Source: Harmothoe impar
Lineage: Eukaryota; Annelida; Polychaeta; Phyllodocida; Polynoidae
DNA length: 64,000 bases
NCBI GenBank assembly: GCA_947462335.1
Contig: OX381714.1
Span: 16,154,618 to 16,218,617 of the forward strand
Reading direction: 5' to 3'
Below the pieces are notes generated by a model. That model was not told the origin of the DNA. It did no database searches and was given only the letters and a program-made list of their open reading frames with translations. Positions within the stretch are counted from its first letter, which is position 1. The number at the start of each line of letters is the position of its first letter. The position numbers and the translations under genes were made by a program. Shown here piece after piece: positions 38,524 through 50,953 of the stretch.

Positions 38524-39447
38524 GTAAGGTGCATTTTAGTTATCGGGGTGCAAACGGTAATTGATCCTGTGTGTGAAAGCTCTGGGTACCTGTGAAAAGA
38601 ATATTATATATTCGAGGGGGGGAGGTCTGATCATTGGAATTGAGGTGTGTATCATAAGAGATATTACATGAGGAAAGATGCAATTTGTCATTTTACATAG
38701 GTTTAATTCTCACTGCTGTGTTTCCTAGCATCACTGCATGCATTGCGTGATGATCAGAAAGTGGCTTTACGTTTTAGTAGGATGTGGTTGCTGGGTTGTG
38801 AGATGGTGAAACGGTGGCATTATAAGATAACCTTGAGAAATGGGGTTTGTTTTGCATTGAGTTGCTTTATTGCATGTATGATGCCAGTGCGTGCATGCAT
38901 TTCAGGTTTGTTGGCGTGCAGGGGGCTACTCGGTCATTGCCATGTAGAATACATTGCTACACGATCTTGACACAGGTCTGCATGACATGGAGTATGTTAA
39001 TGCATTTATAAACGGTGACTTGAATATAACCCATATGGCGCTTATTAATTCAGAACCGATTTATTAATTTAGAGCCGATTTTCAATGCCTGAAGCCGAGA
39101 TTGCCTCGATGTAATAAATCCTTGGTGAAGCACCGGCTGCAGGATACCTTTGTTTATAGTTATGCAGTCACAGTCAGTGGCTGACCAAATATTTGACTGC
39201 CCCCCCCCAGCCTCCTCTGCCCTGGAGGGAGCAACCACCGCCCCAGGTGAATACACCCTGGAGGATTACCTGGCTGTATTTATGTATGGGCAGGTGTGCA
39301 TCCACCCTAGTTGTGGATCATGTTTGACTCCTTTTGTTCACCTGGGGTCACCTGAGATAACTTAACATAATGCTGTTACAGTGTTAGGCCTGATTCCAAG
39401 TTAAGCTTATTCCTGCCATTTGCTACATGTATATGGTAAGGTCTAGC

Positions 39448-39585
39448 TTAACCCTTTAAGGGTCGCATATTACTTTACTGTAGTATGCCCTTTATCTTCA
39501 TGATACATAGATGCAGCACTAGATGCATGGCGTGTCTACTCGCCAGGGCTGCATCCAGGCATCATGTCCACCCTTAAAGGGTTAA
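39448..39585. mobile_element. TTAA-palindrome MITE copy, one-hairpin form (138 bp)
   Basis: TTAACCCTTTAAGGGTCGC to GTCCACCCTTAAAGGGTTAA; a single central hairpin. Clean minimal form of the family. Confidence 0.9.
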
Positions 39586-41106
39586 GTAATCTTAGTATCA
39601 GGAGTAATGATGTAGTTCCATGGCCTTATATACTAACAGTACCATGGCACCTATTTCAATGTTTAATCTTTGACCTATACGGAAGTGAACTTTGATTGGA
39701 TTTAATGGAAGGAAGTGAAAGTTGACATTCAATCAACATATTACTTGCACTTCATGTACTTCTATTCAGTGGTTTGACTTTTGGGTTTCAGGGTGACATT
39801 CATATTAGAACATTGCAAATGCCATTGCTATGCTGTATAGAATAGGTGGCTTGGTGGCTCATACATGGCATTGTAAAGATACCGTGACACTCCAAGGCCT
39901 CAACGATGATCTACAAGTGGGATATAAAAATTGAATCATCTGGCTGGATAAAAAGAAAAAAGGGTGCAGAGGGAGGGAGGCAGTTGTACATTAGCGCCTA
40001 TGTATAAGATGCAAAGGTTTTTATGCTACATGAATGAGGGGGTGAGAATGAGGCAGTTCATATTATCACACATTCCAGCGCCCTAGGTAAAGATCCATAG
40101 GCCTCCTGGCGGCAATGTTATGACTCACAATCGCTCGGAGCTCCTCAATATGATCGCATTCTCCACTGAGCGAATCAATAAGGTTCCCTGGAGCAAGCAA
40201 TTCTCCCCCATGTCTTCTCTCCTCCATGGTTGCCTGTTAATACCCCCCACACACACACACACACTAGTCTCACCCTGAATGCCCAATGCACCTGGTGAGA
40301 CACTGAATCTAGGTCAGTAGGTCAGGCCACTGGATCCCTAATGGTGGGATCAAGATTCAAAGGGGCGGGGGTGGAGACTGGAAAGAGATGAAAAGAGGGA
40401 GGCGGGGGAAAGGACAGGGAGGCAGGGAAAATGGGAGGGAGGCAGGGAGAGACTAACTTGGACCCCACTGTGGCAGGAAGACAGTCAGGAGAATGGAATA
40501 AGGCAGGCAAGTCGGTGAGGAAGCAGTGAGGAAGGGTTGGGGGAGGAGCAAGGGCATGACACCGGCAGGAATTAATTAGCATATAGAAAATAGGAAGAAA
40601 TAAACAAGAGGATAGATATATAGAGAAGAAGGTCGAGAAATAAGGTGATAAGGCGTTAAACCTTTAGGAGCATGAAAAGGGATTTATCCCTATGTGTGTG
40701 TGAGTTGGTTGGGGATGGGGGGGTGGGGTCTGAGAGGTGGGTGAGCGGGTGGGAGGGGGCTGCACGCTGTATCATGTGCTGGCATGTTCTCACGGCCCTG
40801 ATGGGGAGGGACACTTCTGAGTGGAGAGCGCGGCACGAGATTGCATTAGGACGCAACCTTAGATGTGCTTTCGCATCAGTACCCTTACACAGACACCCCC
40901 CCCCCCCCAACCCACCATCTCTCCACCCACCACTGACTAGTTAACACAGCAATAAAGTACTGCTCTATTCAGCAGAACAGTCAGTCTAAGGCCACTCAAA
41001 AAAAGAGAAACCACTTTTTTTAAGTAGCCTAATCATGATCAATATAATATTGTAAATACCATTTAGTTGAAATATCTGTAAGGGATAAAAGCACTTTTGG
41101 TCTGTA

Positions 41107-41189
41107 CAGTCAGCCCTCACTTCCTATAAGTTGATTCTTCAGACATCTTACCTTGCATTTCTCAAATTCGAGGAAGTAAGGACTGACTG
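41107..41189. mobile_element. Short pogo-like MITE (83 bp)
   Basis: CAGTCAGCCCTCACTTCC and GGAAGTAAGGACTGACTG are inverted ends flanked by TA on both sides; the centre is unrelated. Confidence 0.8.
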
Positions 41190-41453
41190 TACTAGCCATG
41201 TTGTAACCTTAGTATTGATGGTAATACCTCAGACTGTTTTATTGATGTTGACTGTCTAGGGCTGACTATGGGTACAGCAGTAACACATTGTCCGCCATGA
41301 TCAGCTCCCTGTAAGACGTGCAGACAAACTGAATAATGCAGCAATGGCTTGTCCTCTCACCCCCAGGCTGCACTCGGTCCACCCTGCCCTCTGCCCCCAC
41401 CCTCTCAACCCCTGCCCACACCCACACCCCCTCCATCCCTCTCCACCCCCGTT

Positions 41454-41693
41454 TTAACCATTTAAGGGGTTTAATGCATTACGCCCGTAGCCCTCATGAT
41501 ACATAAATGCAGTCCTGGCGAATATTTCCTCATGGCTACATTCATATCTCATGCCGACCCTTGATATAATCCCACAGGGTCGGCATGATGCCTGAATGTA
41601 GCCCTGGCGAGACACTCAAAAGGGTTGAATTTAAGTATCAAAGTGACAAAAGGCATAACTCATTAAAGCACGATGCTACCCTCACAGGGTTAA
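41454..41693. mobile_element. TTAA-palindrome MITE copy, two-hairpin form
   Basis: TTAACCATTTAAGGGG to GATGCTACCCTCACAGGGTTAA, with the CCGACCCTT...AGGGTCGG centre. Confidence 0.82.
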
Positions 41694-43578
41694 CCTTCCT
41701 CATAGTACTGGACGTGGATGGATCAGTTGTCAGTGTCTATCTCGTCATCTCGTGGGGGGATTAATTAAGTCCGTCCTAATGGTGTCATGACAGAGCTCAC
41801 AGCTTTATTGTGGGTCCTCAGAGGGTGTCATCTGTCTTGTTATTAATTAACAGCATTTGAGATGACATGGATCCATCTCAGTCCAAGGCCAGTGAGGGGC
41901 AATACTACTGTCATATTACAGGCTTATGCTTATTGTGAATTCGATTGGTGCATATGGTCTTTTGTATTAGAGAAGTAGGCTAGTGTTCAGATGCATAATG
42001 TTCTATGCTTATCTATTTTTAAATACAAGATTTACTTAGTATTGGACGTGCTATGCTTAAGTACTGGAAGAGTCTGCGGCTTCGTGGAGTATTGCCTCAC
42101 AGTATCAATTGCCGTTAGTATTTTTCTATATATTTTCCCATTTCCTCTTCTTGCTGTATGTACATGTACAGAACATTTACAATGGCGTGTATTCACAGGT
42201 GGCAAACGTGTTCGTATTGTTCGAAATGACTGCCTGAACCTTTGTGCAGGGGTTCACATACAGCCCTGTGACTTTTTCATTCACAATATCATCAAAAAGA
42301 TGTGTTTCCAGTTGTTTGGAAGAGATCCAAGTATAGCCCTGCCAAGTAGAAAATGTCAGTATGACCTTTTGACCTCAGGGCCTTTGAACTTCGATCTGGG
42401 CAGACCTGCCATGCCTTAGGCTACATGAACAATGCCGTGGCCTAAAGGCTATTCCATTTGGGGAAAAAAGATGTAATCGGAAATTAAGTAATAGCTTCAT
42501 TAGAAGAATGTGCTTCAATATAACATCTGTCAGGATGTGTCACATTATCATTAAGCATAGAAACATGTCAGACATAAAATGACATGGAAAAGTTGAAAAG
42601 TACAGAAATATGTTGTTAATTTTGCATTCTGTACTTCTAAAATTATATCTCCATTATAGAATGATATTACTAACACCTGGCTAATAACCGTGTGATTTCT
42701 GCAGTTTGCATAATTGATTCATGGATTTATTGTATGGGATATAATCACCATAATTACCCTAGACTGTATCTACCCTAATAGATCTGATAAGGTGCTATGG
42801 CAGCCTAGTAATTACTCTATGATTACAGGCTTTTACAGCCAAATGACATTGCCTCAGATTTGGTAATTAGATAATGAACGTTGTTGTGAGTTTCTATTGC
42901 ATGACAACATACATTGTTTATGATATAACAATAAAAAGGGAACCAACCCCAGTATCCAAAAGAGGCAGCGGATATATAATCACCCAGTCGAGTTACCAGC
43001 TGTGATATTTTACATGAAAGCCTTGGGAATCATGCACACTGTAATCATTTTATATACCCGGATATATTTGCTACATAACCATGGCATAATAAGACATCTG
43101 TTTGACCAGATGAGTTGTGGGAGTTGAATGCATATCCCCCATTTCCATATGTCACACCATGGAGTATATTGATCGGTGATTATTCACACCCTTGATGCAG
43201 GGTACAGAGGAGGGAGTTGTAGTCCTGACCAGCTGTTGACTAGTTTAGAGTAATCCTTAGATTGGTCAGTATAGTCAGTAAATAATTGATGGTATAGACC
43301 CATCCCCTGACATAACGCCCATGCAGACAACTACTCAGCCTTAAGCTAGGTGAGAAGTGTGTCAGTAACTTGCCAATAATAGCATTATACTGACCATGTG
43401 TACATCACTCTAATTGGTGAAGAACAAAGGGGAACTATACGAGTGCTTCTTTGTGTTTATGTCATGTCATTATCAACAATATTTGTCAAAATCTCAATTG
43501 ATCTGAATGAGCTATTTCATATAGCTAAATGATCAATTATGATCATGTGAAAGAGGCCGTGAAATAATATACTGACTA

Positions 43579-43653
43579 GGGTTATTTCATGGGTGAAATA
43601 CGGCGTTCTTTGGCTATATCAATGGGACAGGCGTTTTCACCATGAAATAAACC
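43579..43653. mobile_element. GGTTATTTCATG hairpin MITE, copy A
   Basis: GGTTATTTCATGGGTGAAA at the left pairs with TTTTCACCATGAAATAAACC at the right, enclosing GTTCTTTGGCTATATCAATG. A second, diverged copy lies at 31415-31500. Confidence 0.72.
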
Positions 43654-44253
43654 TCTATACACCCTACACTATGAAGTATCTAACATGCCTTATATCCGAT
43701 GGACTACTTTAGTATAGCACCATATGGTATTGATCAGGCGATGTAGACCGCTGGTATAATTGTAATGGTGGCATTACCTCCACAGGCCCGATCATGTACA
43801 AGGTTCAAACACAAAGCCAGACAGATTGTTCTAATACTGAACACTTAGTAATACATGAGCAATCTGTGAACACACAACAGTGACTGCAGCTATAGCATGT
43901 CCCTAGTCATTTGGGGGCTATTTTACTGATGTCAGTGTTGATAAGCTGAAGTTCAAGCCATGCTAAAACATTGTTAATTCAGGAGCTGAGCATCTCAACT
44001 GTGGCCAAAGTAAGTCTGATATACCCTCCGAATCATGAGGTATATGTGGCAGTAAAATTGAGCTCATGTTCATTTAAATGATTATGGATGAGTCCCACTT
44101 CATGTGGCTTCATAGACAACATTTAGTATAATACGCACCCCACCCGACTTATGAGATACAACGGTGTGACTATATAGCTGAGCAACTGATCATTGATGTT
44201 CCCATGGATGAAACAGGTTCCTCCTCGGTGAGACATTCCCTTTGATGAGTCTG

Positions 44254-44509
44254 CTTACCCTTTAAGGCCCGCATAGTGAGTTCCTCTGCTAATGCTATGT
44301 CCGTGATGGATGCTTGCAGCCCTGGTGAATAATTCGCCAGGGCTGTATTCATGCATCATGCCAAGCCTACGGGGTTATTGTATGTATACACTCCAAATCT
44401 TTGGCATGATGTATGAATGTAGTCCTGGGTAGTTACTCGTCAGGGCTGCATTCATGCATAAAGACGATTGATACCACATTAACGCACTATGTGGTCATTA
44501 AAGGGTTAA
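44254..44509. mobile_element. TTAA-palindrome MITE copy, two-hairpin form
   Basis: TTACCCTTTAAGGCCCGC to GTGGTCATTAAAGGGTTAA; both hairpin modules recognisable. Confidence 0.82.
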
Positions 44510-46017
44510 CTTGATGTTGGCCTCACCAACAGCTCAGGGATACAGTATAGCCCCAAACTGACACACACTCACTGCACATAACTGGGAAAACCATGACACA
44601 GGGCTGAGTGGCGGCGGAGGGATCTCCATGACTGGACAGCTCACCCCACCTATATATCGCTCCGCAAGGGCGTATCCGGATTCGCTTTCTGCGTGGTTGG
44701 GCAGAGCCAGTCAACTGTGCAAAAGCAAAGGACGTTATTTATGATACACTGGTCGTTTTTCCCAGTGGCTGAGCAGATAAGACGGCATAGAGAGGAGGTA
44801 GTGAGGGCTCTCATATCAGGAAGGTGGGTGCACTGAGTTGGTGTCGCCTGACTAGGATTAATAGGATTGCTTACTGCGCGAATGACGATATAATATTATA
44901 TGATATATGAGTCGGCAGAGCGGCTCATTGTTCAAACAACTGGAGAGTATAGCATACTGGATGGATAAGTGAATCTAGGCAGAAAGGACTGGTGAGATAT
45001 TATATTTTCTAAATACTTTTGGTGATCTTTAGAAGTGAACTTGCCATGTATTCTAGAATAATCTCTCCACAGTCTAAAAGAGTAAAGTTACATAGCATGT
45101 ATGTATTTGGCTTGGGCAGTAGGTCGAATTTAACACTAGTTATTCTCCACATGAGCTAGTATCAGATAACAGGTACACTATAGCAGGGTATAAAATTGCG
45201 TTGCCGATCAGAACCTTTGGATGCTTTGGTGTGAGATATTCCCACCACTTGTAGACACTTGGCATTGACTATCGGGTACTCAGACTGGGGAGCGGCGATG
45301 TGAGTAGTATAGGCCGCGGGACAACTGGGCCTCTGCCTCAGGTGTATACTTCCATCTGGTGTTCATCATCGGAACTATATGATATGTAGTGTATGGGAGT
45401 TTATTCAATATCGTGAACAGGATCAGAGCTGGGTTGTTTTTGTGTTCCTCATGCTTACTATTTAATATGGCTTTCATGTAGATAGATATTTAGCAGCCTA
45501 TCAATTATGGCCATTTCACCGGTGGTCAAGGGAGTTCCCCGTCGTCAACATTAGGTCATATAAACGAGTACATCACCCCCACCCTAGCCTCCGGCCCAAA
45601 TCGATCACTGTATGTTTTGCTTACAATACATGGCTCTATTGACATGTTCAAACCTTGTGCTCATATCTCAACCCAGTTAGTATGGACATGGCTGTTGATT
45701 TGAATCTATAATAATTGCAAACTTGCCGATGCCTTCCTTTTAAATGATTGTTGCTTCTGGTCTGAACAGAATTACAATGGTTTACTTGTATCAATAATTC
45801 ACCAGAGAAAAACACATTTAAACTTATCACGACGGCGATTTACTGGGATGGGGCATTGTGTTTTGAATACAGCTGACCTAGCTACGTTTCAGAATAGCAT
45901 TGATTTTACAATCAATATTAACGTGAATGGCTGCTCGGACAGCTGTCAGTCAGTCTATATATAGACTAGACCTGCTTACTCTGTGCCCCATACCCCACCC
46001 CTGTCTCCATACACTAT

Positions 46018-46234
46018 TTAACCCTTTAAGGGCTGCATACTGTAATAATGCATTACACCATTGGTCGTCATGATGCATGAATGCATTCCTGCTGCCAGTG
46101 CTGCATGAATGCATCATGCCGATCCCACAGGGGTTGATGATACACTCCCATAGGGTCAGTATGATGCATGAATGCAGCATGCCGACCAAGGACATAGTAC
46201 ATTACTTAAAGCACTATGCGGCCCTTAAAGGGCC
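46018..46234. mobile_element. TTAA-palindrome MITE copy, two-hairpin form
   Basis: TTAACCCTTTAAGGGCTGC to ATGCGGCCCTTAAAGGGCC, close to the family consensus. Confidence 0.85.
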
Positions 46235-46344
46235 ACTGACAAAGCCCACACTGCATAAACACTGCTCTGTATGCAGTTCCGTCCCCATACCACTCTGCAC
46301 CACTGGGATCAAAGCCTGCCCACCAACGGGGCAAAAAGAGACTG

Positions 46345-46576
46345 TTAATCCTTTAATGGTGATATTCGTCGCCATGATGCACCAATGCCACCCGGCGAGT
46401 AACTCCCCGGTGCTACATTGGTACATCATGCCGACCCTTCGGGAGTGGCTCAACCTCACAGGGTCGGCATGATGCTAGAATGCAGCCCTGGAGAGTTACT
46501 CGCCAGGGCTGCATTCATGCATCATGACGACCAAGGGCATGATACATTAATGGATTATGCCGCCCTTAAAGGGTTA
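46345..46576. mobile_element. TTAA-palindrome MITE copy, two-hairpin form
   Basis: TTAATCCTTTAATGGTGA to TGCCGCCCTTAAAGGGTTAT; separated from the previous copy by only about 110 bp. Confidence 0.85.
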
Positions 46577-46875
46577 TTAATGAAACAAAGGAACTCTTTG
46601 TCAGCAGGACAAACATCCCAAGTGGACCAGAGCTACCTGCCCTCCCAGGACTCCTGGGAGGGGGTTATTTATAGAAGTGATGACCTTTGCATGCCACCTC
46701 GCGCCATGGGAGCTACTCATGTGGTGGGTTTTCTAGAGTTATTTCTTACTATGTACTTTGATGTGAGCAGCTTTGAGCAGTTCCTGAATAGCTCACACCT
46801 GTACAACTGTACTGTGGAGTAGCGTGTGTACAGGTCTAATTAGATTAGGTGTCACGATACAGAGGGGCTTCCGTA

Positions 46876-47201
46876 TAGTGCTTAGTGCTTGCTAAAAGTT
46901 TGCAATGCCCATTGTCACCATGATGCATAAGTGTGGCCCTGGCTGATCTGATCACCAGGGTCCCTTATATGTGGTGGATGAATGCAGGCTTGGCACCCAG
47001 CTAAAACAAGAATACGCTATTTTACCTCAAAATAACATTTTAAATGTAATACAATGTTTGGCCATATTAGGCAGCCATAGAGTAACGTTCTGAGACGTTA
47101 CTCTACCTTTTTCCTTCTTGGGCAGTAGGGCAGCCTGGGCTACATTTAAGCATCACGACCACAGAGAGCATTAAAGCACTTTGCGGCCCTTAAAGGGCTA
47201 A
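46876..47201. mobile_element. TTAA-palindrome MITE copy with internal insertion
   Basis: Module GTCACCATGATGCATAAGTG on the left, TTTGCGGCCCTTAAAGGGCTAA on the right. Between them sits unrelated sequence with its own hairpin, TAGAGTAACGT (47078) and ACGTTACTCTA (47095). Confidence 0.72.
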
Positions 47202-47669
47202 ATTGGAGATAGTCGGTACTTGCCTCCCCATCCATGAGCAGGTACATTGTATATAAGTATGAGCGGCTCATGGAGGCCATGGTTGGTTCTTTGAGTAACT
47301 CCGGAGGTGTAGAGGGAGCAGGTTCTAGATCTCCACAGAGGTAATCTATTACCTACACCTGGTGAGGCCTGTGTGAACCCTATTACATCAGTATTAGCGC
47401 CTCACACTGAGCCATCCTGGTGTTTCTGATTGTTGGCCACCACAGGTAGTAAGCTGCCGGTAAGTGAGCCCTCCTTACCACCACAACTGATGCCCTCAAC
47501 CCTACACTATAGATTCCTCAGGTATAGGGACTGACGACATACCATGGGGCTATAAGTTTCAATCATGATTGAGAATTGCCTCATCAGAGTAGTGCATACA
47601 TACTCGTGCACAGTCTTGGGAATACTTTTCACCAGGGGGACTTTGTCATACTTACTATCAGCTAATAAT

Positions 47670-47790
47670 CAGGGGCGGATTTAGGGGGGGGCGGAAATTG
47701 AGTTTTTCTAATGTCAATATATTTTTGCAAATTTTTAACAATGCCCCCCCCCCCCCACACCCCTTTCAAAATCCTGTATGCACCACTGGG
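47670..47790. mobile_element. hAT-like MITE fragment (CAGGGGCGGATTTAGG end)
   Basis: The left end matches the common CAGGGGCGGAT hAT-type terminus and is followed by G7 and later C13. No matching CCGCCCCTG right end is seen, so it is truncated. Confidence 0.45.
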
Positions 47791-48427
47791 TATATACCAG
47801 CTCATTTACCTCCTAGTAAGCTCGCATGTAATCAAGTTGTACATTGCCAGTATTACTATTGATACCACATGGTGATATACCCATTGATTAAGTCTGGACT
47901 GTCTGGGCTATCAAATCATGGAGAATATTTCATATCACTTAGACAGTCTGGTATATTGAGCATATTTCAAGAACTGCCCCATTGAGTAGGACGAATTCAG
48001 GTGATGGCCTGTTTGGGATTTATATGGATGAGTAACTCCTGCACACTAAATATAGATGCTCTGTGGATGGGTTATGGCCGTGGAGCAGCTCTGGAGGAAC
48101 AGCTCACGGTTCTGTGAGCACCTCACAGTGCCCTGGAGGAACTCCCCACGTGGGGCCAGGACCGCCCAGCACTGGAGGAGGGAAGGTAAGGCTGGGATTA
48201 GGCAGCTTTAAATAAATTTAGATCCTCTTTTAGATATGGGAAGTTTTAGCAGCCCTGTCTTGGATTCCCCCTGGAGCTTCCACCCTTAATTCCCTGCAAG
48301 CTGTCACACTGGAGGGGATTTACATAGCAGATGCTGACCATTGTGTTGAGTGTTGTATCAAGCATACAAAAACTCCAGGGCGTCAAACCCTCAACTATCG
48401 CCCACCTATGGAGAACAACACACACAG

Positions 48428-48504
48428 AAAAGTGAGAGTCATTGTCGCCAAAACTGCCTGACTCTCAGGTGAGGGTAGTTTTGGCGACAATGACTCTCAC
48501 TTTT
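48428..48504. repeat. Perfect 28-bp hairpin with 21-base loop
   Basis: Arms 48428-48455 and 48477-48504 are exact complements (core AGTGAGAGTCATTGTCGCC / GGCGACAATGACTCTCACT). Seven T follow the right arm. Could be a recent MITE remnant or a transcribed hairpin. Confidence 0.9.
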
Positions 48505-49167
48505 TTTAGGGTGAAGCCCTGGCACCCCACAGCCTTGCACCCCTACATACCTGCCGTGTTTGTTGCCATAGCGACTGACCAGAAACCCTGGTAGTAGAAT
48601 CGTAAAACCTTGCGTATAGACCGCGGCTAGTGAGTACGCAAGTCGGAACGCCAGTGCGGCTTATAAAGGACAAATTCAGGGTGCAGCGTATACGTGAATG
48701 TACTACAGTACTAAATTAACAATTTTCAGATCCACGTTAGGCTTAGAGGATCCCCCCAATTTGGGGTTGCGGCTATTGAATATAAGAATTAGGTATTACG
48801 GTATAGGTAAGAGTTGGGGTGGAAGGTAGGGGTTGCAGGTAGGGTATACATAAGCAGGAGGAGGAAGGAGGGAGGAGGAGGGTACTGGATAAGTAGTGAT
48901 GGGGTGGGTTTGGCTTCTGGAGTTGTGATGTGTAGGGGGAGAGGTGAGTGCCCACACAGACAGAGGCCCGACCAGTGGCGGTGGTGGAGCGGGCTGGTGG
49001 TGGGTGGAGGCCCCGTGGGAAAATGAATTCGACTCGTGCTGTTCTATCCCAATCAATACCTGCATGCCTGGATGTGCATGGCTCGGCCCGGGTAGTGGTA
49101 GTCTGTCTGCGCACTAGGTAGGAAGGGCTCAGGAGGACGAGTCATTAACGGATATATACCCCGACAG

Positions 49168-49287
49168 CAGCATCTCCAACACCACTGGCAGCTTCAGCAG
49201 CAGTTTTAGCGTCTTCACTCCTCCCAACTGCAGTTTCTTCAGCAGCAATTCCTGAAGGCTTTTTCTTCAGCGACTTTGTGAGCCCAG
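49168..49287 (+). CDS. Possible cassette exon, Ala/Ser-rich (40 codons, phase 1 to phase 1)
   Basis: A 120-nt stretch lies between a weak acceptor (CCCCGACAG) and a good donor (CCCAG|GTATGT). Read in phase 1, the phase of the flanking exons at 29040 and 55307, it is fully open: AASPTPLAASAAVLASSLL, then PTAVSSAAIPEGFFFSDFVSP. Both other forward frames carry stops. Insertion would lengthen the protein just before the second WH2 motif. The CAG-rich, low-complexity sequence and the poor pyrimidine tract leave real doubt. Confidence 0.28.
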
Positions 49288-49984
49288 GTATGTTAGTGTA
49301 TGGGGCTGTGGCAGATGGTGGAACATGCAGGAGTATACTGCTGGTTCCTCTGTGTTTCTATGGTTGTTGGTATAGGGGGTATAGTTCTTTTTTCTGGCTT
49401 TCAGTGAACTTTCACATTCCGGATCATGCAGGCTACTGGGCCAGGATCTACACCTGCTTGAAGGGGTCATGTATCTAGGTCGGGGGTCTCTGTTTTTCCC
49501 TGCTCAAGCTGCTTTTGGTTGCTCGCGGGTTTTAGAGTGCTCTATTCTCCTTTTGCAGTGTACTTCGTCTCCTTGGCGATATCATTAATTTAAAACATCG
49601 TTTACCAGGTGGAACACCTTGCCAAATATGTGTTCAACGGGTGAGGGGTATTACTGGGGTTAAGGAAGGATTCAGTGATGGATCTAGAGGGGAGGGGTAT
49701 TTGGGTGTGTCTTTTCTAAAAATAGCATTCAACCCAAAAGTCATTGAGGAAAACATTTTCCAATAGCACCCCGCCCCTTTCGAGATCCTGCATATGACTG
49801 TAATATGACTATGGAGCATCAGGTTAACTGATTGCTCCATGAAAACAGCATATATTATAGGTATCCATAATATATGACCAGCACTCTATCGGCATGTGGA
49901 TCAGGGCACATTTTGGCACATTTTCTCACGCAACGCAACGTGTACACTACACATGGTTTATTCTGCTCGATCCTGTTTAATTTT

Positions 49985-50224
49985 TTAAAACCTTTAAGGA
50001 CCACATAGTGCTTTAATGAACTGTGCCATTGGTCCGCATGATACATGAATACAGCCCTGGCGAATCCACGCGCCAGGGATGCATGAATGCAGCATGCCAA
50101 CCCCCTGGGTTGATACAAGGTTGGCATGATGCATGAATGCAACTGGGCGAGTAGACTTCCCGGGCTGCACTCATCAAAGGCTGACCAAAGGTATCGCACA
50201 TTAAAGCACTACGCGGCCCTTTAA
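49985..50224. mobile_element. TTAA-palindrome MITE copy, two-hairpin form
   Basis: TTAAAACCTTTAAGGACCAC to ACTACGCGGCCCTTTAA; both modules present. Confidence 0.83.
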
Positions 50225-50908
50225 TAGAAGCTCAAACCGTTTTCTCCTTACTTTATTTGACGCGATTAAACTGCCTACATAGCTGCATTGTGTGAACTAG
50301 GACCACCTGGTCCTCCTGGGCCCCATAGTGTCCGTCCTGTGCTTGTTGTGGTGGAGCTAAATCAATGTCCTCCTGTGTGTATAGGTCGTCCTCCACGGCC
50401 GGGGCCAAGCTGTGCCTGCATGGGACGTGTGAGTGTAACGGACCGTGGGATATCATATACTATGGGATCCAATAGCAGCGTGTTGCCTTACTATTGAATT
50501 TCATAAACAGTGCTGGAGTTTGTAAATATTGATATCTCAGAAGTAATAAAGGGACGACGCAGTACTGATTCCTTGTTATAGGCTTGGATTGTTGTCATTA
50601 TAAGTCCTGCATGTTTAATCTTGATATGAAATAAGGTAGGCCGAAAATTCTGTTCATTGCCTTATGAAATTGAATATATAGAAAGACCCATATTTCAAAG
50701 AAGTATGCATGCAGTTACAAATTGCGCCAAATTGGCTTGACCATGATAGCAGCTAGTAGGTCCTAAGGCTAATATATCTATCAGTAATTATCCGATATCT
50801 AATTAGGGTGTTTTGTACAACTGTATAACATTAGCCTATAGATACAGTCCCTGTGCTGGCATTAGCACATTTTAGTTCGTCCTCCCGACACCATATGGCG
50901 CCGCCAGA

Positions 50909-50953
50909 CCACCTGTTGGGACGCAGGTGGACCTGTCAGATTGAATGACGTCA
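50909..50953 (+). promoter_or_regulatory. Paired E-boxes with a perfect CRE
   Basis: CCACCTG (50909) and CAGGTGG (50924) are inverted E-boxes; the palindromic TGACGTCA CRE is at 50946-50953, followed by CTTCCGG, an ETS-type core. Lies in the long intron. Confidence 0.35.

Noticed and set aside
41991..42419. 142-codon ATG frame ending ...LNFDLGRPAMP
   Set aside because: Longest stand-alone frame of the long intron, but no domain, no phase-compatible splicing and AT-rich codon use. Probably chance; worth a homology search only if transcripts appear.
47429..47460. Strong donor CCG|GTAAGT with an acceptor 14 bases upstream
   Set aside because: A 14-nt exon would shift the frame; no other evidence.
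48054..48186. Pro/Gly-rich segment before a strong donor GGGAAG|GTAAGG
   Set aside because: The open frame ends in phase 0, not phase 1; no acceptor with a good pyrimidine tract. Could be a non-coding first exon, but nothing supports it.
50288..50437. GPPGPPGPH and RPPRPGPSCACMGR reading, possible collagen-like or proline-rich exons
   Set aside because: Too short for collagen and the candidate exon leaves in phase 0, which does not fit its neighbours.
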